Positions 53,001 to 62,240 of a DNA stretch of 64,000 bases are shown in pieces; position 1 is the first letter of the stretch, and every line of letters starts with the position of its first letter. Both the position numbers and the translations under genes were made by a program. Under the pieces are notes generated by a model. The model searched no databases, was not told where the DNA came from, and was given only the letters and a program-made list of their open reading frames with translations. Origin of the DNA: Isochrysis galbana (lineage: Eukaryota; Haptophyta; Isochrysidales; Isochrysidaceae); assembly GCA_018136815.1 (NCBI GenBank), contig CM030944.1:558456-622455 (forward strand), given 5' to 3'.

Positions 53001-55852
53001 AAGAAACTGTCCGCGTTGGAGCTACTCGCTTGCGCGCGGCGCAGCCTATTGGACCGGCCTTCACTAAGTTCAACCGAGGCTACCGCCTACGAGCCGTGGT
53101 CGGCTCTTCATCGTTATGAGAGGGGGAGGGAATCTAGTGAAGTTTCTTCCGACCCCGTTGTTTCCCGTCCAGCTACTCCCGAGACAAACAACCACGAAGA
53201 CCAAAAAGAAACCCACGATAACTACGACAACGACACGCCACTCTACGCCTCCGAGTCTACTTTCCACGACCCATTCTCTCCATGGACCGCCCCGCCTCCG
53301 GCACGCGCGAGCTCGCCACGTCCGACGACGCCGACGACTCTCCGGAAGCGGCGCCAACAATGGCAATCATTCGGAGTGAACGGGGACCAGAAATGGTCCA
53401 ACGTCACGCTCGAAACCGCTGACGAAATAAGAGCGCAAGCTCTAGCCGGACGAGGCGCCGTCGAGGAATCCGACCTCGCCGCTGCCGTCCGAGCGCCGAT
53501 CGAGTTCGTGGAAGCCAAAGGCATCCGCGCCGAAGAGCTAGCCTCATTAGTTCGAAGACCCAAGACAGAAGCCCAAGCTCGTCTCGAGAAAGACTGGGAA
53601 AGGATGTCCGACCACCCGAGGCACCCCACCGACAAGAGAGGCCTGGGATACACTAGTCCCAAGCTATCACCCTGTACCGCTACCAACGAGGACGACGCCT
53701 CTAGGCTCTCTGCCACGATAGCGGCAATCGGAGTACCCGAAGAGACGACGACTACTTTGACGACGAATTCACCCGAGCAACCACGCTGTCGACCAACCCC
53801 GTCCCCGTCCGACACCATCGCACACGTGACCACGCACCGACCGGAGAGCGTCGTGGATACCCTACCATCTGCCTACCCAAGGCATTGCCTATATGTTCGA
53901 GACCTGATGGTCTGCCGCTCCGGCGAGGCTACCGGCAAAGAAGGAGTAATCTTGGCCGACTCCGCTCTCACGGTCAACAGCACCCTCGCTGACACCGGAG
54001 CTGGCCCGTCGGTCGTGACCACTTCCCTCTTGTCCAGCCTACCCAACGACGCATGCGTCGAGCGGCTGCCGCAAGCCGTAGTGACACCGCTCCATGGCCC
54101 AGACGGCCTACCTCTTATCACGCGAGGCAAGGCTCGGATCGTTTTCTCCGTCGGTGGATTTCTCTTTCGTCATACGTTCATGGTGATTGAAGGCAACCCG
54201 ATGCTGCTGCTCGGGAACGACTTCTTAGCTACGCACGCCGCTTCGATTCAGCTCGCCTCCGACAGCACGGACGGCTCTATCACCCTCGGTGCTCCATCCA
54301 CGGTGGCTCCTCTTGAGGTTAATGGCAGTCCAAGCCCCGACGCTCCGCCGATCTTTCGCGTCTCGACGTCACCGATAGCGGTGGTCCCTGTCAGCATGAC
54401 TTGTGCACAGGTCTGTCCGACCTCCGCGAACCCAATCACGACTGACTTCTTCCGAGGGCCGCAGGCCACCAAAAACGACAACCAGCTAGTCACCGAGCCT
54501 CTCTTCAGCACGGCCGATGAGTTTGCCGCCAAAGCGCCGGCATCATGTGGCTCCGAGTACCTCCTATACACCCACGAACCTATCACGATCCCGGCCTATC
54601 ATCGGGCAACGTTTCACGTCCGAATTCCACTAGCTCTTCGAGAACACGAAGATTGCGCCATGCTCGTGGACCGACTACCTACGCGTGAAACGATCGATAG
54701 CTCTCCTCTCGTCATCCCTCAAGTAGAGAGGCCGAACTCCAACCACACCATCGCGATTACGGTGGTCAATACTGACCCCAAACCTCTACATCTTCCGTCG
54801 TTCCATCCTGTAGCTTCGTTACAGGTTCGATTCAAGATTCACGCTGGAACTTATCGCCGCGTCGGTGACGTTAACTCGCCGGATGTGATTGAGTCGCTCG
54901 ACGAGGACCAATGTAAGCTCCTCGAGGCAGCCAAGATCGACCCCGAAGGCCGTCTCTCGATGCCCCAACGTGAACAAGTTCGTCGTCTACTAGCCCGACG
55001 TATCGCTGCTTTCGCAATTGACCCGACCAACCCGAATCACACTCACGTGATGGAGGTAGAGCTACCGCTCAACCCCGGAGCCGAAGCTCACCGCCACGCA
55101 CCGTCTAGAGTTGGACGAGAGGGTGAGAAGATCATAGAGGACGAAGTTTGCAAGATGGAGTCCGCGGGTATCATCAGGAAATCAAACTCGTCGTGGGCCT
55201 CTCGAGTCGTGCTAGTCACTAAGAAGGATGGCTCCGTACGTTTCTGCGTAGATTATCGCGACGTCAACTCCAAGCTTCGTCTAGAGGACAGCCCTCTTCC
55301 CCTCACGGTAGAAGCCATCGACCGATTGTCGTCCGGCCAAGGCAACCTCGATTCTCTATTCCTTTGCACCCTGGACCTAGCATCTGGTTTTTGGGGTATA
55401 CCGATCAAAGAGTCCGATAAACATATCACCGCGTTCACTACTCATCGCGGCAAGTACGAGTTCAATTACTTGCCTTTTGGTGTTCAATCCGGTCCCTCGT
55501 ATATGTGCCGCCTCATGGACGCCGTTCTCGGTGGGCTGGCATGGGAGATTTGTATGCCATACTTGGATGATGTCGGCGCCTGGTCGACAGGCGTAGGTGA
55601 CTCGCTGCAGGCCAGGGAAGAGTCGTCATTCCAACAAATGTTACACCGTCTTGATCTTGTCTTGGAACGTCTCATCTGGGCGGGCCTCACTTGCAAGATG
55701 TCGAAATGCGTTTTCTTTGCCACCTCGGCTGAATATCTCGGCCACGTTGTTTCGCGTGAAGGTCTTCGGATGGATCCCAAGAAAGTGGAAGCCGTCTCAA
55801 AAATCGACCCTACCCAAATCAACTCGATCGAAGCCGTCCGTTCTTTCCTTGG
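50063..55852 (+). repeat. Second copy of the 5.8-kb duplicated block
   Basis: Starts with TCTCCGTCCGG as at 44170. Its first ~700 bases carry single-base losses (GCGGGCC for GCGGGGCCC, CTATCCACG for CTATCCCACG, CACCGTATC for CACCGGTATC, CAACCCGTT for CAAACCCCGTT), while its far end is clean. The first copy shows the reverse pattern. Confidence 0.95.
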
Positions 55853-58277
55853 GCTGTGCTCGTACTACCGCCGTTTTATACGTCGTTTTGCGATCCGTGC
55901 AGCGCCGTTAACCGCTCTCACGCGGAAAGGGTGCGATGTCCCGGTCGAGTCGCAAACAGAAGCCTGTCGCCAGGCTATCGAAGATCTCAAGCAAGCTATC
56001 TGTGAAGAACCCGTACTCGCACCTCCTCGAGACGACCGTCCTTTCCTCGTTAAGACCGACGGTGCTAGCAAGCTCGGCATCGCCGGCGTCCTTGCTCAGA
56101 AAGACGACGAAGGGAGAGAGCGCGTTGTTGCATACTACGGTCGTAGTTTGAGTCCGGCTGAGCGCCATTGGACAGTTACTGAAATCGAACTTCTAGCAGC
56201 GCTAGAATCGATCCGAAATTGGAGGCCGTATCTTTGGGGTCGCCACTTCACCCTCGTCGTAGACCATTCAGCTTTGCGCTGGCTTCACACGATGAAAGAT
56301 CAAGTCACCGGTGGTCCAGCCTCGCGCCTCATGCGATGGGTCCTAAAGCTAGCCGAATATCGATTCGACGTCGTGCACAAACCTGGAGTCACTCACTGGG
56401 ACGCCGACGGCTTGTCCCGCTTAGTTGCTCTCGAGCCCGACCACGATCCTCTCCACCACGAGGAGAGTGAGGTCCATTCTTTCGATTCTTTTGAAATTAA
56501 CGACATAGTTGCCGCCGCGGTTACTTCATCCACCCTCACTGCTCGCCGCCAACAAGCAAACGATAGGCTCGCTCGTCAAGCATCGGAATCTTCGGAGTCG
56601 ATTACCTCCTCGTATCTCGATGTGGGCGTGCCTCATGCCGACGAATTGCGTCAAGCGCTCTCTACCGACGAGTTCGCTAGCTCGATCATTTCTGAACTCG
56701 AGTCGATCCTTCCGAAAGCTTCCTCTTCGATCGACTCTAGCTCGTCGTCGAAGAAAAGGTCCCGATTCCTGCTTCGCGATGGCCTACTCTACTACCGCTC
56801 CTCAGAGGCGGAAGAGGCTCCTCTTCGTTTATACATTCCGGAGTCCCTTCGTGACACGTACCTCCGCGCCTACCATGACCACCTTGGTCACCCAGGTGCG
56901 ACAAGGATGACTACCCTACTTCGTTCTCGAGTTTACTGGCCTGGCCTATCCGCCTCTGTATCGGAGTACGTTCGAGAGTGCCATGAATGCACTCTTGGCA
57001 AACCGTTACCGCGACCGCTCGCCCATCCATCCGGTCTTTCTATCGGATCCTATCCTTTCGACGTCGTCTATTGCGATATTCTTTCGATGGCTCCCACCCA
57101 CGATTTCGTATCCGGCCGCTCCGGTTTTGATAAGCTGATTGTTTTCGTCGATTCTCTCTCTCGTTGGATTGAAGCTGAGCCTTGCAACGGTAACCCCTCG
57201 TCCGCAAAATGTCTGGACGTCTTCATGCGTCTCATCGTATCTCGTTATGGAGTCCCTCGCCAACTTCGAACCGACGCCGGCTCGAATCTTTGCTCTCGGT
57301 TAGTGGACCTAATTCTCAAAGCGACTGGCACGGACTTGAGCACTACTGAAGCCTATCGCCACGAAGGCGTAGGGCTAGTGGAAAGAGCTCAACAAACTCT
57401 CCTCACGATGACTCGAGTCTCCAATGAAGGCGGCGCCCATTGGGTCGACCACCTTCCGTTTCTTCTCATGTCTATGCGAGCGACCGCCGGTCGCGTCGTA
57501 CCCAAGTCACCCGCGGCTATCTTGTTTGGTCGGGAGCTTCGTCTTCCAGCTCAACTTGCTGACCCTGCTCCTGTTCTCGAGTTCCTTCCATCTAGGCCTC
57601 CGTCCGATGCCGTCATTTACGCCACCGAGCTCAATAAGAAGCTTCTCGAGTCGTGGCGTTCCGCCCTCGAAAGTACTCAAGAAGCCCAACGCGAATCGAT
57701 GCGCTCCGCCTCTCAAAAGTCTAAACTCGGTGTCACCTTCAAACCAGGAGACAGAGTTTGTCGTCGAATCCCTGGCCACGCCAACAAACTTCAATATCTC
57801 TACTCCGGTCCCTACCGAGTAGAAGAAGCCATCTCGGCCACTCGCTACCGTCTACGCGATCTCGAAAATCGTCAAGTCAAGGATGAAGTTCACATTTCCA
57901 ATCTTCGTCCGTACTTCACCGTCACCGATTCGTCTCCGCTCGCTGAAGATGAGTACTTGGTCGAAGAGTTACTCGATCGCAAGGGCGATGGAGTTTCATT
58001 CAAGTATCTCGTCAAATGGCGCGGCTATCCTCGTTCTGAAGCTACTTGGGAGTCTCGAATTGAGTTGCTTCGGCGTTGTGCTGATCTAGTTGAGTCGTAC
58101 GACACCACTTTCGACCGCCGTCCGGTTCAACCCCAAGCTCACTCCGCTGTAGACTCCTCTTCAAGTCCAAGCTCAAGTTCCCAATCCAATCAAGTTATTC
58201 CACGTCGAATTCAAGAGACAAGTCGTACTCCTCCTGATCTGCCTTCGAGTCGTACTCGTTCTCGTTCACAATCGTAG
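50850..58277 (+). CDS. pol: Pol of the chromovirus, second copy with intact 3' part
   Basis: Open from about 50730 to TAG 58277 (2475 codons from 50850; the true N-terminus is fused in frame to Gag, and the losses near the gap hide this). Methyltransferase-like domain 52384-52977 (PPC at 52557-52565); protease DTGAG at 53991; RT about 55140-55850 with YLDD at 55560-55571; RNase H with VKTDGAS (Asp at 56058); integrase with the HHCC finger (YHDHLGHPG, CHEC; about 56870-56995) and catalytic Asp 57075, Asp 57273 and Glu 57381, D2 and E being 35 residues apart; chromodomain 57949-58085 (YLVKWRGYPRSEATWE); Ser-rich tail. All catalytic residues are present, so the element looks competent apart from the assembly damage. 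Confidence 0.9.
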   Translation: MFTFGPPRPESESFGNSGHVQNSNHTRAPFHEPPRIESKHKLTPKPSTTATVSLSKPPFRVSPQPACHSSKLHAAEPIPSVSVPSPSPIAQDSASRARVIKPVTESEITAAPSQPVLATVPLLSSQASASSSSTVATPGGFTFGPAPSVPISKISPVFGVQHARNDESESEHKSTSPRSPRSTTGVPTPSHQSRAMEELAQPSPSLSQVAESSEFESESAVISAVHAPASPSQVLRRMLRIAERLRPPPTPAAAAEPPPWPQPSPQPASSTAKSLLSPAPTPPTTDCNEVYAWPDSSPDVTMESDHNSLARRGTAASQTELLRPLSQPNRVSEPCPSCLSPVVSRPRRPSPQSDTPPLRVCSSIPSSEPVSTSSISESTSIRPTSPRPPVAACKHSLPLDTTANAIMRVAAINASAIQSFDSSQNNSDVGTRDDTPSPALHALASLRARASGSAVVLPRHLTEAAQELRRPRNGTLASPAAALPKHFDELCAELTKMNQRVQDGLTSGCHAPRVLVVGETSGVVSSMFLLAGADVATCDLYPSEIDYVPHFQGDALHVQNLGWDLVIAHPPCTYLSAVSSQWLSQEPGRRAALESAARVFKSMASATAPFVAVENPRMHAEARRLVGGLTPTQFVQPWEHGTGHQKATGLYLTKGLPPLQPTCVVDGRESAMANLSPSPHRGALRSRTYVGVAGAMAIHWMPVLLRYLSQQGDQASTKKLSALELLACARRSLLDRPSLSSTEATAYEPWSALHRYERGRESSEVSSDPVVSRPATPETNNHEDQKETHDNYDNDTPLYASESTFHDPFSPWTAPPPARASSPRPTTPTTLRKRRQQWQSFGVNGDQKWSNVTLETADEIRAQALAGRGAVEESDLAAAVRAPIEFVEAKGIRAEELASLVRRPKTEAQARLEKDWERMSDHPRHPTDKRGLGYTSPKLSPCTATNEDDASRLSATIAAIGVPEETTTTLTTNSPEQPRCRPTPSPSDTIAHVTTHRPESVVDTLPSAYPRHCLYVRDLMVCRSGEATGKEGVILADSALTVNSTLADTGAGPSVVTTSLLSSLPNDACVERLPQAVVTPLHGPDGLPLITRGKARIVFSVGGFLFRHTFMVIEGNPMLLLGNDFLATHAASIQLASDSTDGSITLGAPSTVAPLEVNGSPSPDAPPIFRVSTSPIAVVPVSMTCAQVCPTSANPITTDFFRGPQATKNDNQLVTEPLFSTADEFAAKAPASCGSEYLLYTHEPITIPAYHRATFHVRIPLALREHEDCAMLVDRLPTRETIDSSPLVIPQVERPNSNHTIAITVVNTDPKPLHLPSFHPVASLQVRFKIHAGTYRRVGDVNSPDVIESLDEDQCKLLEAAKIDPEGRLSMPQREQVRRLLARRIAAFAIDPTNPNHTHVMEVELPLNPGAEAHRHAPSRVGREGEKIIEDEVCKMESAGIIRKSNSSWASRVVLVTKKDGSVRFCVDYRDVNSKLRLEDSPLPLTVEAIDRLSSGQGNLDSLFLCTLDLASGFWGIPIKESDKHITAFTTHRGKYEFNYLPFGVQSGPSYMCRLMDAVLGGLAWEICMPYLDDVGAWSTGVGDSLQAREESSFQQMLHRLDLVLERLIWAGLTCKMSKCVFFATSAEYLGHVVSREGLRMDPKKVEAVSKIDPTQINSIEAVRSFLGLCSYYRRFIRRFAIRAAPLTALTRKGCDVPVESQTEACRQAIEDLKQAICEEPVLAPPRDDRPFLVKTDGASKLGIAGVLAQKDDEGRERVVAYYGRSLSPAERHWTVTEIELLAALESIRNWRPYLWGRHFTLVVDHSALRWLHTMKDQVTGGPASRLMRWVLKLAEYRFDVVHKPGVTHWDADGLSRLVALEPDHDPLHHEESEVHSFDSFEINDIVAAAVTSSTLTARRQQANDRLARQASESSESITSSYLDVGVPHADELRQALSTDEFASSIISELESILPKASSSIDSSSSSKKRSRFLLRDGLLYYRSSEAEEAPLRLYIPESLRDTYLRAYHDHLGHPGATRMTTLLRSRVYWPGLSASVSEYVRECHECTLGKPLPRPLAHPSGLSIGSYPFDVVYCDILSMAPTHDFVSGRSGFDKLIVFVDSLSRWIEAEPCNGNPSSAKCLDVFMRLIVSRYGVPRQLRTDAGSNLCSRLVDLILKATGTDLSTTEAYRHEGVGLVERAQQTLLTMTRVSNEGGAHWVDHLPFLLMSMRATAGRVVPKSPAAILFGRELRLPAQLADPAPVLEFLPSRPPSDAVIYATELNKKLLESWRSALESTQEAQRESMRSASQKSKLGVTFKPGDRVCRRIPGHANKLQYLYSGPYRVEEAISATRYRLRDLENRQVKDEVHISNLRPYFTVTDSSPLAEDEYLVEELLDRKGDGVSFKYLVKWRGYPRSEATWESRIELLRRCADLVESYDTTFDRRPVQPQAHSAVDSSSSPSSSSQSNQVIPRRIQETSRTPPDLPSSRTRSRSQS

Positions 58278-58534
58278 CGCTAAGTCGACCGGAAGTGGAT
58301 GATTAGCGTCGCGTCAGCGCCTGACCCAGCGCAACTGCCCGAGCAAAACTCCTGTAAAAGGGAGAACGTGGTAGGACGTGACGTACGAAATCGGGGGCCG
58401 CCGCGCTAAGCTGCCGATTTTGTGCTCGCTTTGGATCCATGGGTTAATCCTCCTCTTCTAGGTCTCTCGTCTCGTATGGTCAAATGAACTCTTTTGGCTC
58501 GACATCGGGAGACGTCTCGATTTAAGTCGGGGGG
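58278..58534 (+). other. 3' untranslated region and polypurine tract
   Basis: About 250 bases between the Pol stop and the 3' LTR. The tract AAGTCGGGGGG (58524-58534) directly precedes the LTR and is the likely plus-strand primer. GAGCAAAACTCCTGTAAAAG near 58341 is shared with the element at the window start. GATTTTGTGCT at 58416-58426 is the exact complement of the first 11 nt after the 5' LTR. Confidence 0.8.
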
Positions 58535-59926
58535 TGTTGTATTCCTGCCCATCTGAAGGCTGTAGGCATGAATATTCGTGTAAGGTGCGCGCTCACAATT
58601 ACAATTGAACAGTTCCCCGTGTTGCCACTGACGCACAAGACACACAGATTCGGATTCCCCATGGTCTCAAGTCCAGGTTTGCAGGTTTTGGTCTCGAAAT
58701 TTGCGATTCGAATTTTGTTTTTGCTGTTACTATAATTGTTGGCTCGTTTAAGGTAATAAACCGGCATGACTTCGACTTCTCGTTCTGCAGTCGCTCTGCG
58801 AGACTCTCTCTCTCTCTCTCTCTCCGTCCGCCTCTCCTCGGCCGACGGCAAGAAGATTCGTCCAAAACATTCTCCGGTCCCAAGATATCTCGTGGGGGGT
58901 CTCTCCGCGCTCCGCGAGGGAAAGGACGCGATCTCGCTCCGAGATCGGCCTCGCGCCCTCCCACGCTGCCCCGCCGTGCCCTCGGTCCCTCGCCCCCCCC
59001 CGCGGCAGGTTCTTTCCCTCGGCGTGCCGTCCGTCGCCTCCGGCCGTTATATTAATCCCCCCCCCGCGCGAGGTTCTCTTCTCCCCCGCGCGCGGTTCGT
59101 TTCCTCCGGCCGTCGTTGTTCCCCCCCTCGCTTCGATTCCTCTCGCGGTTCCTTCGATGATTGCCTCCATCTCGTCCGTTCTTCTTCGCGATCCTCGCGG
59201 AGGGGGCACCGACGTTTAATGTTAGTTTCGTCGCGGTTTCGATGAAAGAAAGGAAGAACGAATGGCACGCGCCTCGCGCCTCGCGTCTTGTTTCGTCGCC
59301 CCTTGCTCGTCGCTTGTCTAGAAGGTCTCTCCGCACATCGCCTTCTCCCCCCGCGCGAGTTTGGATCTCTCCTCGACCCTCCGCGTTGGCTTCAGCGGAC
59401 GAGTTCCACTTTAACGATAGTTCGAACCCTTCGGTGGCGTAGTTATGCGCTCTCTTTCCGTATATCTTCGCGCATGACGAGCGATCGCGACTTCAGCCTT
59501 CGCCGCGCGGGGAGGGGTTTGTTTATCGTATGATTCCGGAGTGTTTACGTTAGTTTTCTGAGCCCAAGGACTTTGGTTTTTGGTTTCTTGTGAGTGATTT
59601 TTGTAGCAACTTCGTCGAGTCCCACCGTGTTCCCAAGCGAGTCCCCCCGAGTTCCCGAGTCTATACCCCGAGTCAACGAGTCAATACAAGTCAAGCACGC
59701 GCCTGAGCCACCCCCAGTCGCCTGCCACCACCTCCCACAAGCCTCCTTCCGCACTTCCGCGCCCACCGTGCTCCGTGCGTGCGTCGTGCGTCGTGCGTCG
59801 ATCACCATGCCCGTAGTCAACCCCGAGGAAAGCTCCATGAGCTCCCCACAAGAACCGCGTTCCGCGCTAGCTGCCGGCGCGCCCTCGCAGGCAATCTCCA
59901 AGAGTGAGATCAGCCTTGCTCTGACA
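58535..59926 (+). repeat. 3' LTR (1392 bp)
   Basis: Copy of 40142-41530 with three extra bases, in C runs near 59057 and 59346. It is followed by GCCCC (59927-59931), the 3' copy of the target duplication. It includes ATG 59807 and the 40-codon Gag start. Confidence 0.95.
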
Positions 59927-60118
59927 GCCCCGAGCCCCCCCCCCCCCCTTAATGGCCGCCAACCTGCGTCATGTGCAGCAACGATGGCGGCGGCGACGAC
60001 GGCGATGACGAGTGTCACACCGCCGTGGAGTGGGGGCGACGCCATGTGGAGACGCTCCGGGGGTGTTGCTGTGGGAGCGGTTGAATGGTCAGTCATCGAG
60101 CAGCATCCGATTCTCTAA
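59807..60118 (+). CDS. Chimeric ORF: Gag N-terminus from the 3' LTR fused to flanking DNA
   Basis: From ATG 59807 the first 40 codons are those of Gag inside the LTR. The frame then passes through the target duplication and a C run into host DNA for about 64 further codons, ending at TAA 60118. Expression would use the LTR promoter. The host part (APSPPPPLNGRQPASC ...) shows no family. Probably a by-product of LTR design rather than a gene. Confidence 0.35.
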   Translation: MPVVNPEESSMSSPQEPRSALAAGAPSQAISKSEISLALTAPSPPPPLNGRQPASCAATMAAATTAMTSVTPPWSGGDAMWRRSGGVAVGAVEWSVIEQHPIL

Positions 60119-60339
60119 GTACTGAGTAAGAAGATTTTTATCATAATGGCGGGTTTATAAGTGTAGATGTTTGGAGGGAGTATCATATGATATCAGATGT
60201 ATGACATCATACTCAGTTCCATGGCAAGTGTCATATGACGGTATGACGGAACAACCTGGATTTTCGGGAGGAGCTACTCGGTATGTAACATGTAGCCCCA
60301 ACTCCTAGCTCCGGCGGCGGACGTAAGCGCACGTGCTTT
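60119..60339. other. Host flank of the retroelement, no gene seen
   Basis: AT-richer DNA with ATATCA palindromes (60183-60240) resembling 39975-40040 on the other side of the element. Confidence 0.4.
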
Positions 60340-60560
60340 GGGGCGCCGCGGCTGCCGATTCCCACGCGGCTTGGGCTTGGGGGCGCGTCGCGCTCGATTG
60401 GCGTGGCTGGCTGGGCAGTTCAAGGCTCCTGGCTACTGGCTATGGCTATTTGATATGTGCTATGGGCGGGGGTGCCGCGGGCCGGGCACTGGGCTAAAGA
60501 CCAAGAACGGTCTCGCAGCGCGCCCGGACTCGGTTCGAAGTTGGGCTCTCCGGGCCTCCG
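60340..60560 (+). repeat. Dispersed ~220-bp repeat, copy 1
   Basis: Matches 62847-63070 in the same orientation: gcgccgcggctgccgatt ... cacgcggcttgggcttgg ... cgctcgattggcgtgg ... gaccaagaacggtctcg ... ggttgggctctcc. It is enclosed by two copies of GGACGTAAGCGCACGTGCTT (60318 and 60573). Confidence 0.75.
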
Positions 60561-60609
60561 GCCTCCGGCCGCGGACGTAAGCGCACGTGCTTTGGAGCTT
60601 TGGGGCGCC

Positions 60610-60925
60610 TGACGGATCGAGCATGACCACTGGCTCGATATGCGACGATTCGGAAGGGAAACGATCGGCGGGAGGCGCGGCGAAGGTGGCCGAGAGTGAT
60701 GGAATGACGGGCTGGACCACCTCCTCACCAGAGAAAGGCGGGAGGATGGGCTTGGGCGAGGGCGAGCGCGACGACGGAGCGGACATGACTAGGCGGATCG
60801 GGAGTGATAGGCTGAGTGAGGCTGAGTGAGTGGAGAGGTTTGGTATTGAGGTAGTGTTGAGAACGAAGGACGAGAACGGGAACGAGAACGAGAACGAGAG
60901 CGACGAACGGAGAACGACAGACGAC
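60610..60925 (-). mobile_element. LTR remnant of the second family, minus strand
   Basis: Counterpart of 15490-15829. The minus-strand ATG at 60788 opens MSAPSSRSPSPKPILPPFSG and the frame ends at the border with PVVMLDPS; similarity stops at GATCCGTCA (60610). Here the frame is intact through the border and continues into flanking DNA. Confidence 0.55.
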
Positions 60926-61019
60926 AGACGGCTAGGGGCCGATGGACCGACGAGATGACACCACACTCACGTCAACACTCTCCACACTAACGTCTAACGT
61001 ATCCTTATCACGGAACGCA

Positions 61020-61118
61020 CAACTAAGTTTATACTTAGACGCGATGGAGCGCGCCGACGCGACTCCCCTCTCCTTCGGGCCCCCCGCCGAGGGCGCCCTG
61101 CCAGCGCCCATAGGGTGC
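61020..61118 (+). mobile_element. LINE 5' start, plus strand
   Basis: A small palindrome (CTAAGTTTATACTTAG, 61023-61038) is followed by ATGGAGCGCGCCGACGCG at 61044 and codons ending LSFGPPAEGALPAP. It runs head-to-tail into the minus-strand LINE fragment that ends near 61118. The same N-terminus (LLSFGPPAEGGPPAP) is found on the minus strand at 62066. Confidence 0.55.
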
Positions 61119-62076
61119 TCAAAGTGATTTTCGAGGCTTGCGCCAGCCCGTCGGCTTCCACCACGATGTGGGCCGCTACATCTTGGAGGGCTTCGTAGAG
61201 CGCCTTACGCGACGAGGTGCCCTTTTTGTTTAGCTTGTCCTCCATGGTTACGATTTTGACCTGAGCCGCCACGTCAACTTGGTGAATGCGAAGCGTGGTT
61301 TGAAGTCCGTACCGAGCTTGGAATTGTTGGGCGCAGTCTTCATTGACTCCGATGTGCCACGGGCCCTTTGAGGAGCGGGCCCAGAAGTCGGGCTCGGGGT
61401 CGACGCCTTCGAGCTCGAGTAGAAGCTCTACGATGGCCGCGTAGACCGTCGTGTCGTGAAAGATTAGGTCGCCCGCTTGTTGGAACGACAGGTCATAGGT
61501 GGCATCTGTGTCTCCTGGTTGATCTTCTCCTTCCGAGTCTGTCTCCTGAGGGCCGGTCGAAGGCGGTGGGGAGGTTAGTGTTGCTGAGAGGGGGCGGTGG
61601 GGGTGTGTGAGGGAGTCTGGGTGCGCGATTCGTCTGTTTGTAGTGGCTGCTGGTCTCGCTCTGTGTGGCCAGAGTGGCGTGCATTCATGTCGTAAGATGT
61701 TGTTTGTCAAGGAGTTGTGCCCATGAGGGCCACCCGGCCACGAGCCGCGCCGCCGAGGCGGCGCGGCCCTGACCAGGGTGAGAGGGGCCTCTGCCATAAG
61801 GCATGCCCAATGGAGTGGCGGTCCTGTCCGCCTGGGATAGTCCTCCTGAGACCTGCAGCCAGCTCCTTCCCATGTGGGAGGGCAGCATGGCTGCTGTGGG
61901 TGGTGTGGCCGGGGCCACGGGCCGTGTGGCGCGACCGGGGTCGCACGCACCTTGTCGGCCTCCGAGGGTGGACGTGGCCGCTTCGCCAGCGACTGGTCCG
62001 TGGGGGCAGGGGGGCCGCCCTCGGCGGGGGGCCCGAAGGAGAGGAGGGGCTCGGCGGCACGCTCCATCGCAACCAA
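61118..62076 (-). mobile_element. LINE N-terminal ORF region, minus strand
   Basis: A minus-strand frame open to its ATG at 62066/62076. A low-complexity N-terminus (MERAAEPLLSFGPPAEGGPP) is followed, below about 61560, by a folded-looking region (YDLSFQQAGDLIFHDTTVYA, ELEGVDPEPDFWARSSKGPW, EDKLNKKGTSSRKALYEALQ). I take it as the N-terminal domain upstream of the CCCH fingers in the same LINE family, because it stands beside another piece of that family. Not recognised otherwise. Confidence 0.5.
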
Positions 62077-62096
62077 CTATAAAGTTAGTTGCGAAT
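62070..62096. repeat. Palindrome at the LINE inversion junction
   Basis: CGCAACCAACTATAAAGTTA continuing to GTTGCG folds into a hairpin. It separates the minus-strand LINE start from the plus-strand LINE piece. Confidence 0.6.
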
Positions 62097-62097
62097 G

Positions 62098-62235
62098 AAA
62101 CTAGAAGGCGAGTCGGGCACCTTTGTGTCGAAGGTAGCCCACCCAACCCGCTGGCACCTCTACGTCTCCGCGGCGCAAGGAACCTTCTTGTCGGGCAACT
62201 TCCCACGTAAAATCGTGCTCAACAACGACAACAAA
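62098..62235 (+). mobile_element. LINE N-terminal fragment, plus strand
   Basis: Reads GTFVSKVAHPTRWHLYVSAA and QGTFLSGNFPRKIVLNNDNK, parallel to GVLVTQGKKEVYHLYVTPKQ and GSFASFDFPRKLLLNINGAP at 29455-29580. It ends where the frame turns basic and low-complexity. Confidence 0.65.
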
Positions 62236-62240
62236 ACGGT

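Larger units (their letters stand above)
40142..59926 (+). mobile_element. Ty3/gypsy chromovirus with methyltransferase-like domain, LTR to LTR
   Basis: Both LTRs begin TGTTGTATTCC and end CTCTGACA, and the whole is flanked by GCCCC on each side (40137-40141 and 59927-59931), a 5-bp target duplication. Domain order: Gag, UAG, Pro/Ser-rich linker, Dcm-like methyltransferase, aspartic protease, RT, RNase H, integrase, chromodomain. The order RT-RNase H-IN and the C-terminal chromodomain define a Ty3/gypsy chromovirus. LTRs differ only by homopolymer length, so the insertion is recent. The central 5.8 kb is present twice around a gap, so the true length is probably about 13.9 kb rather than 19.8 kb. 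Confidence 0.9.

Noticed and set aside
44170-55852. A genuine tandem duplication or nested second retroelement
   Set aside because: There is no internal LTR or target duplication between the copies, the boundary is an N gap, and errors cluster at the gap-facing ends.
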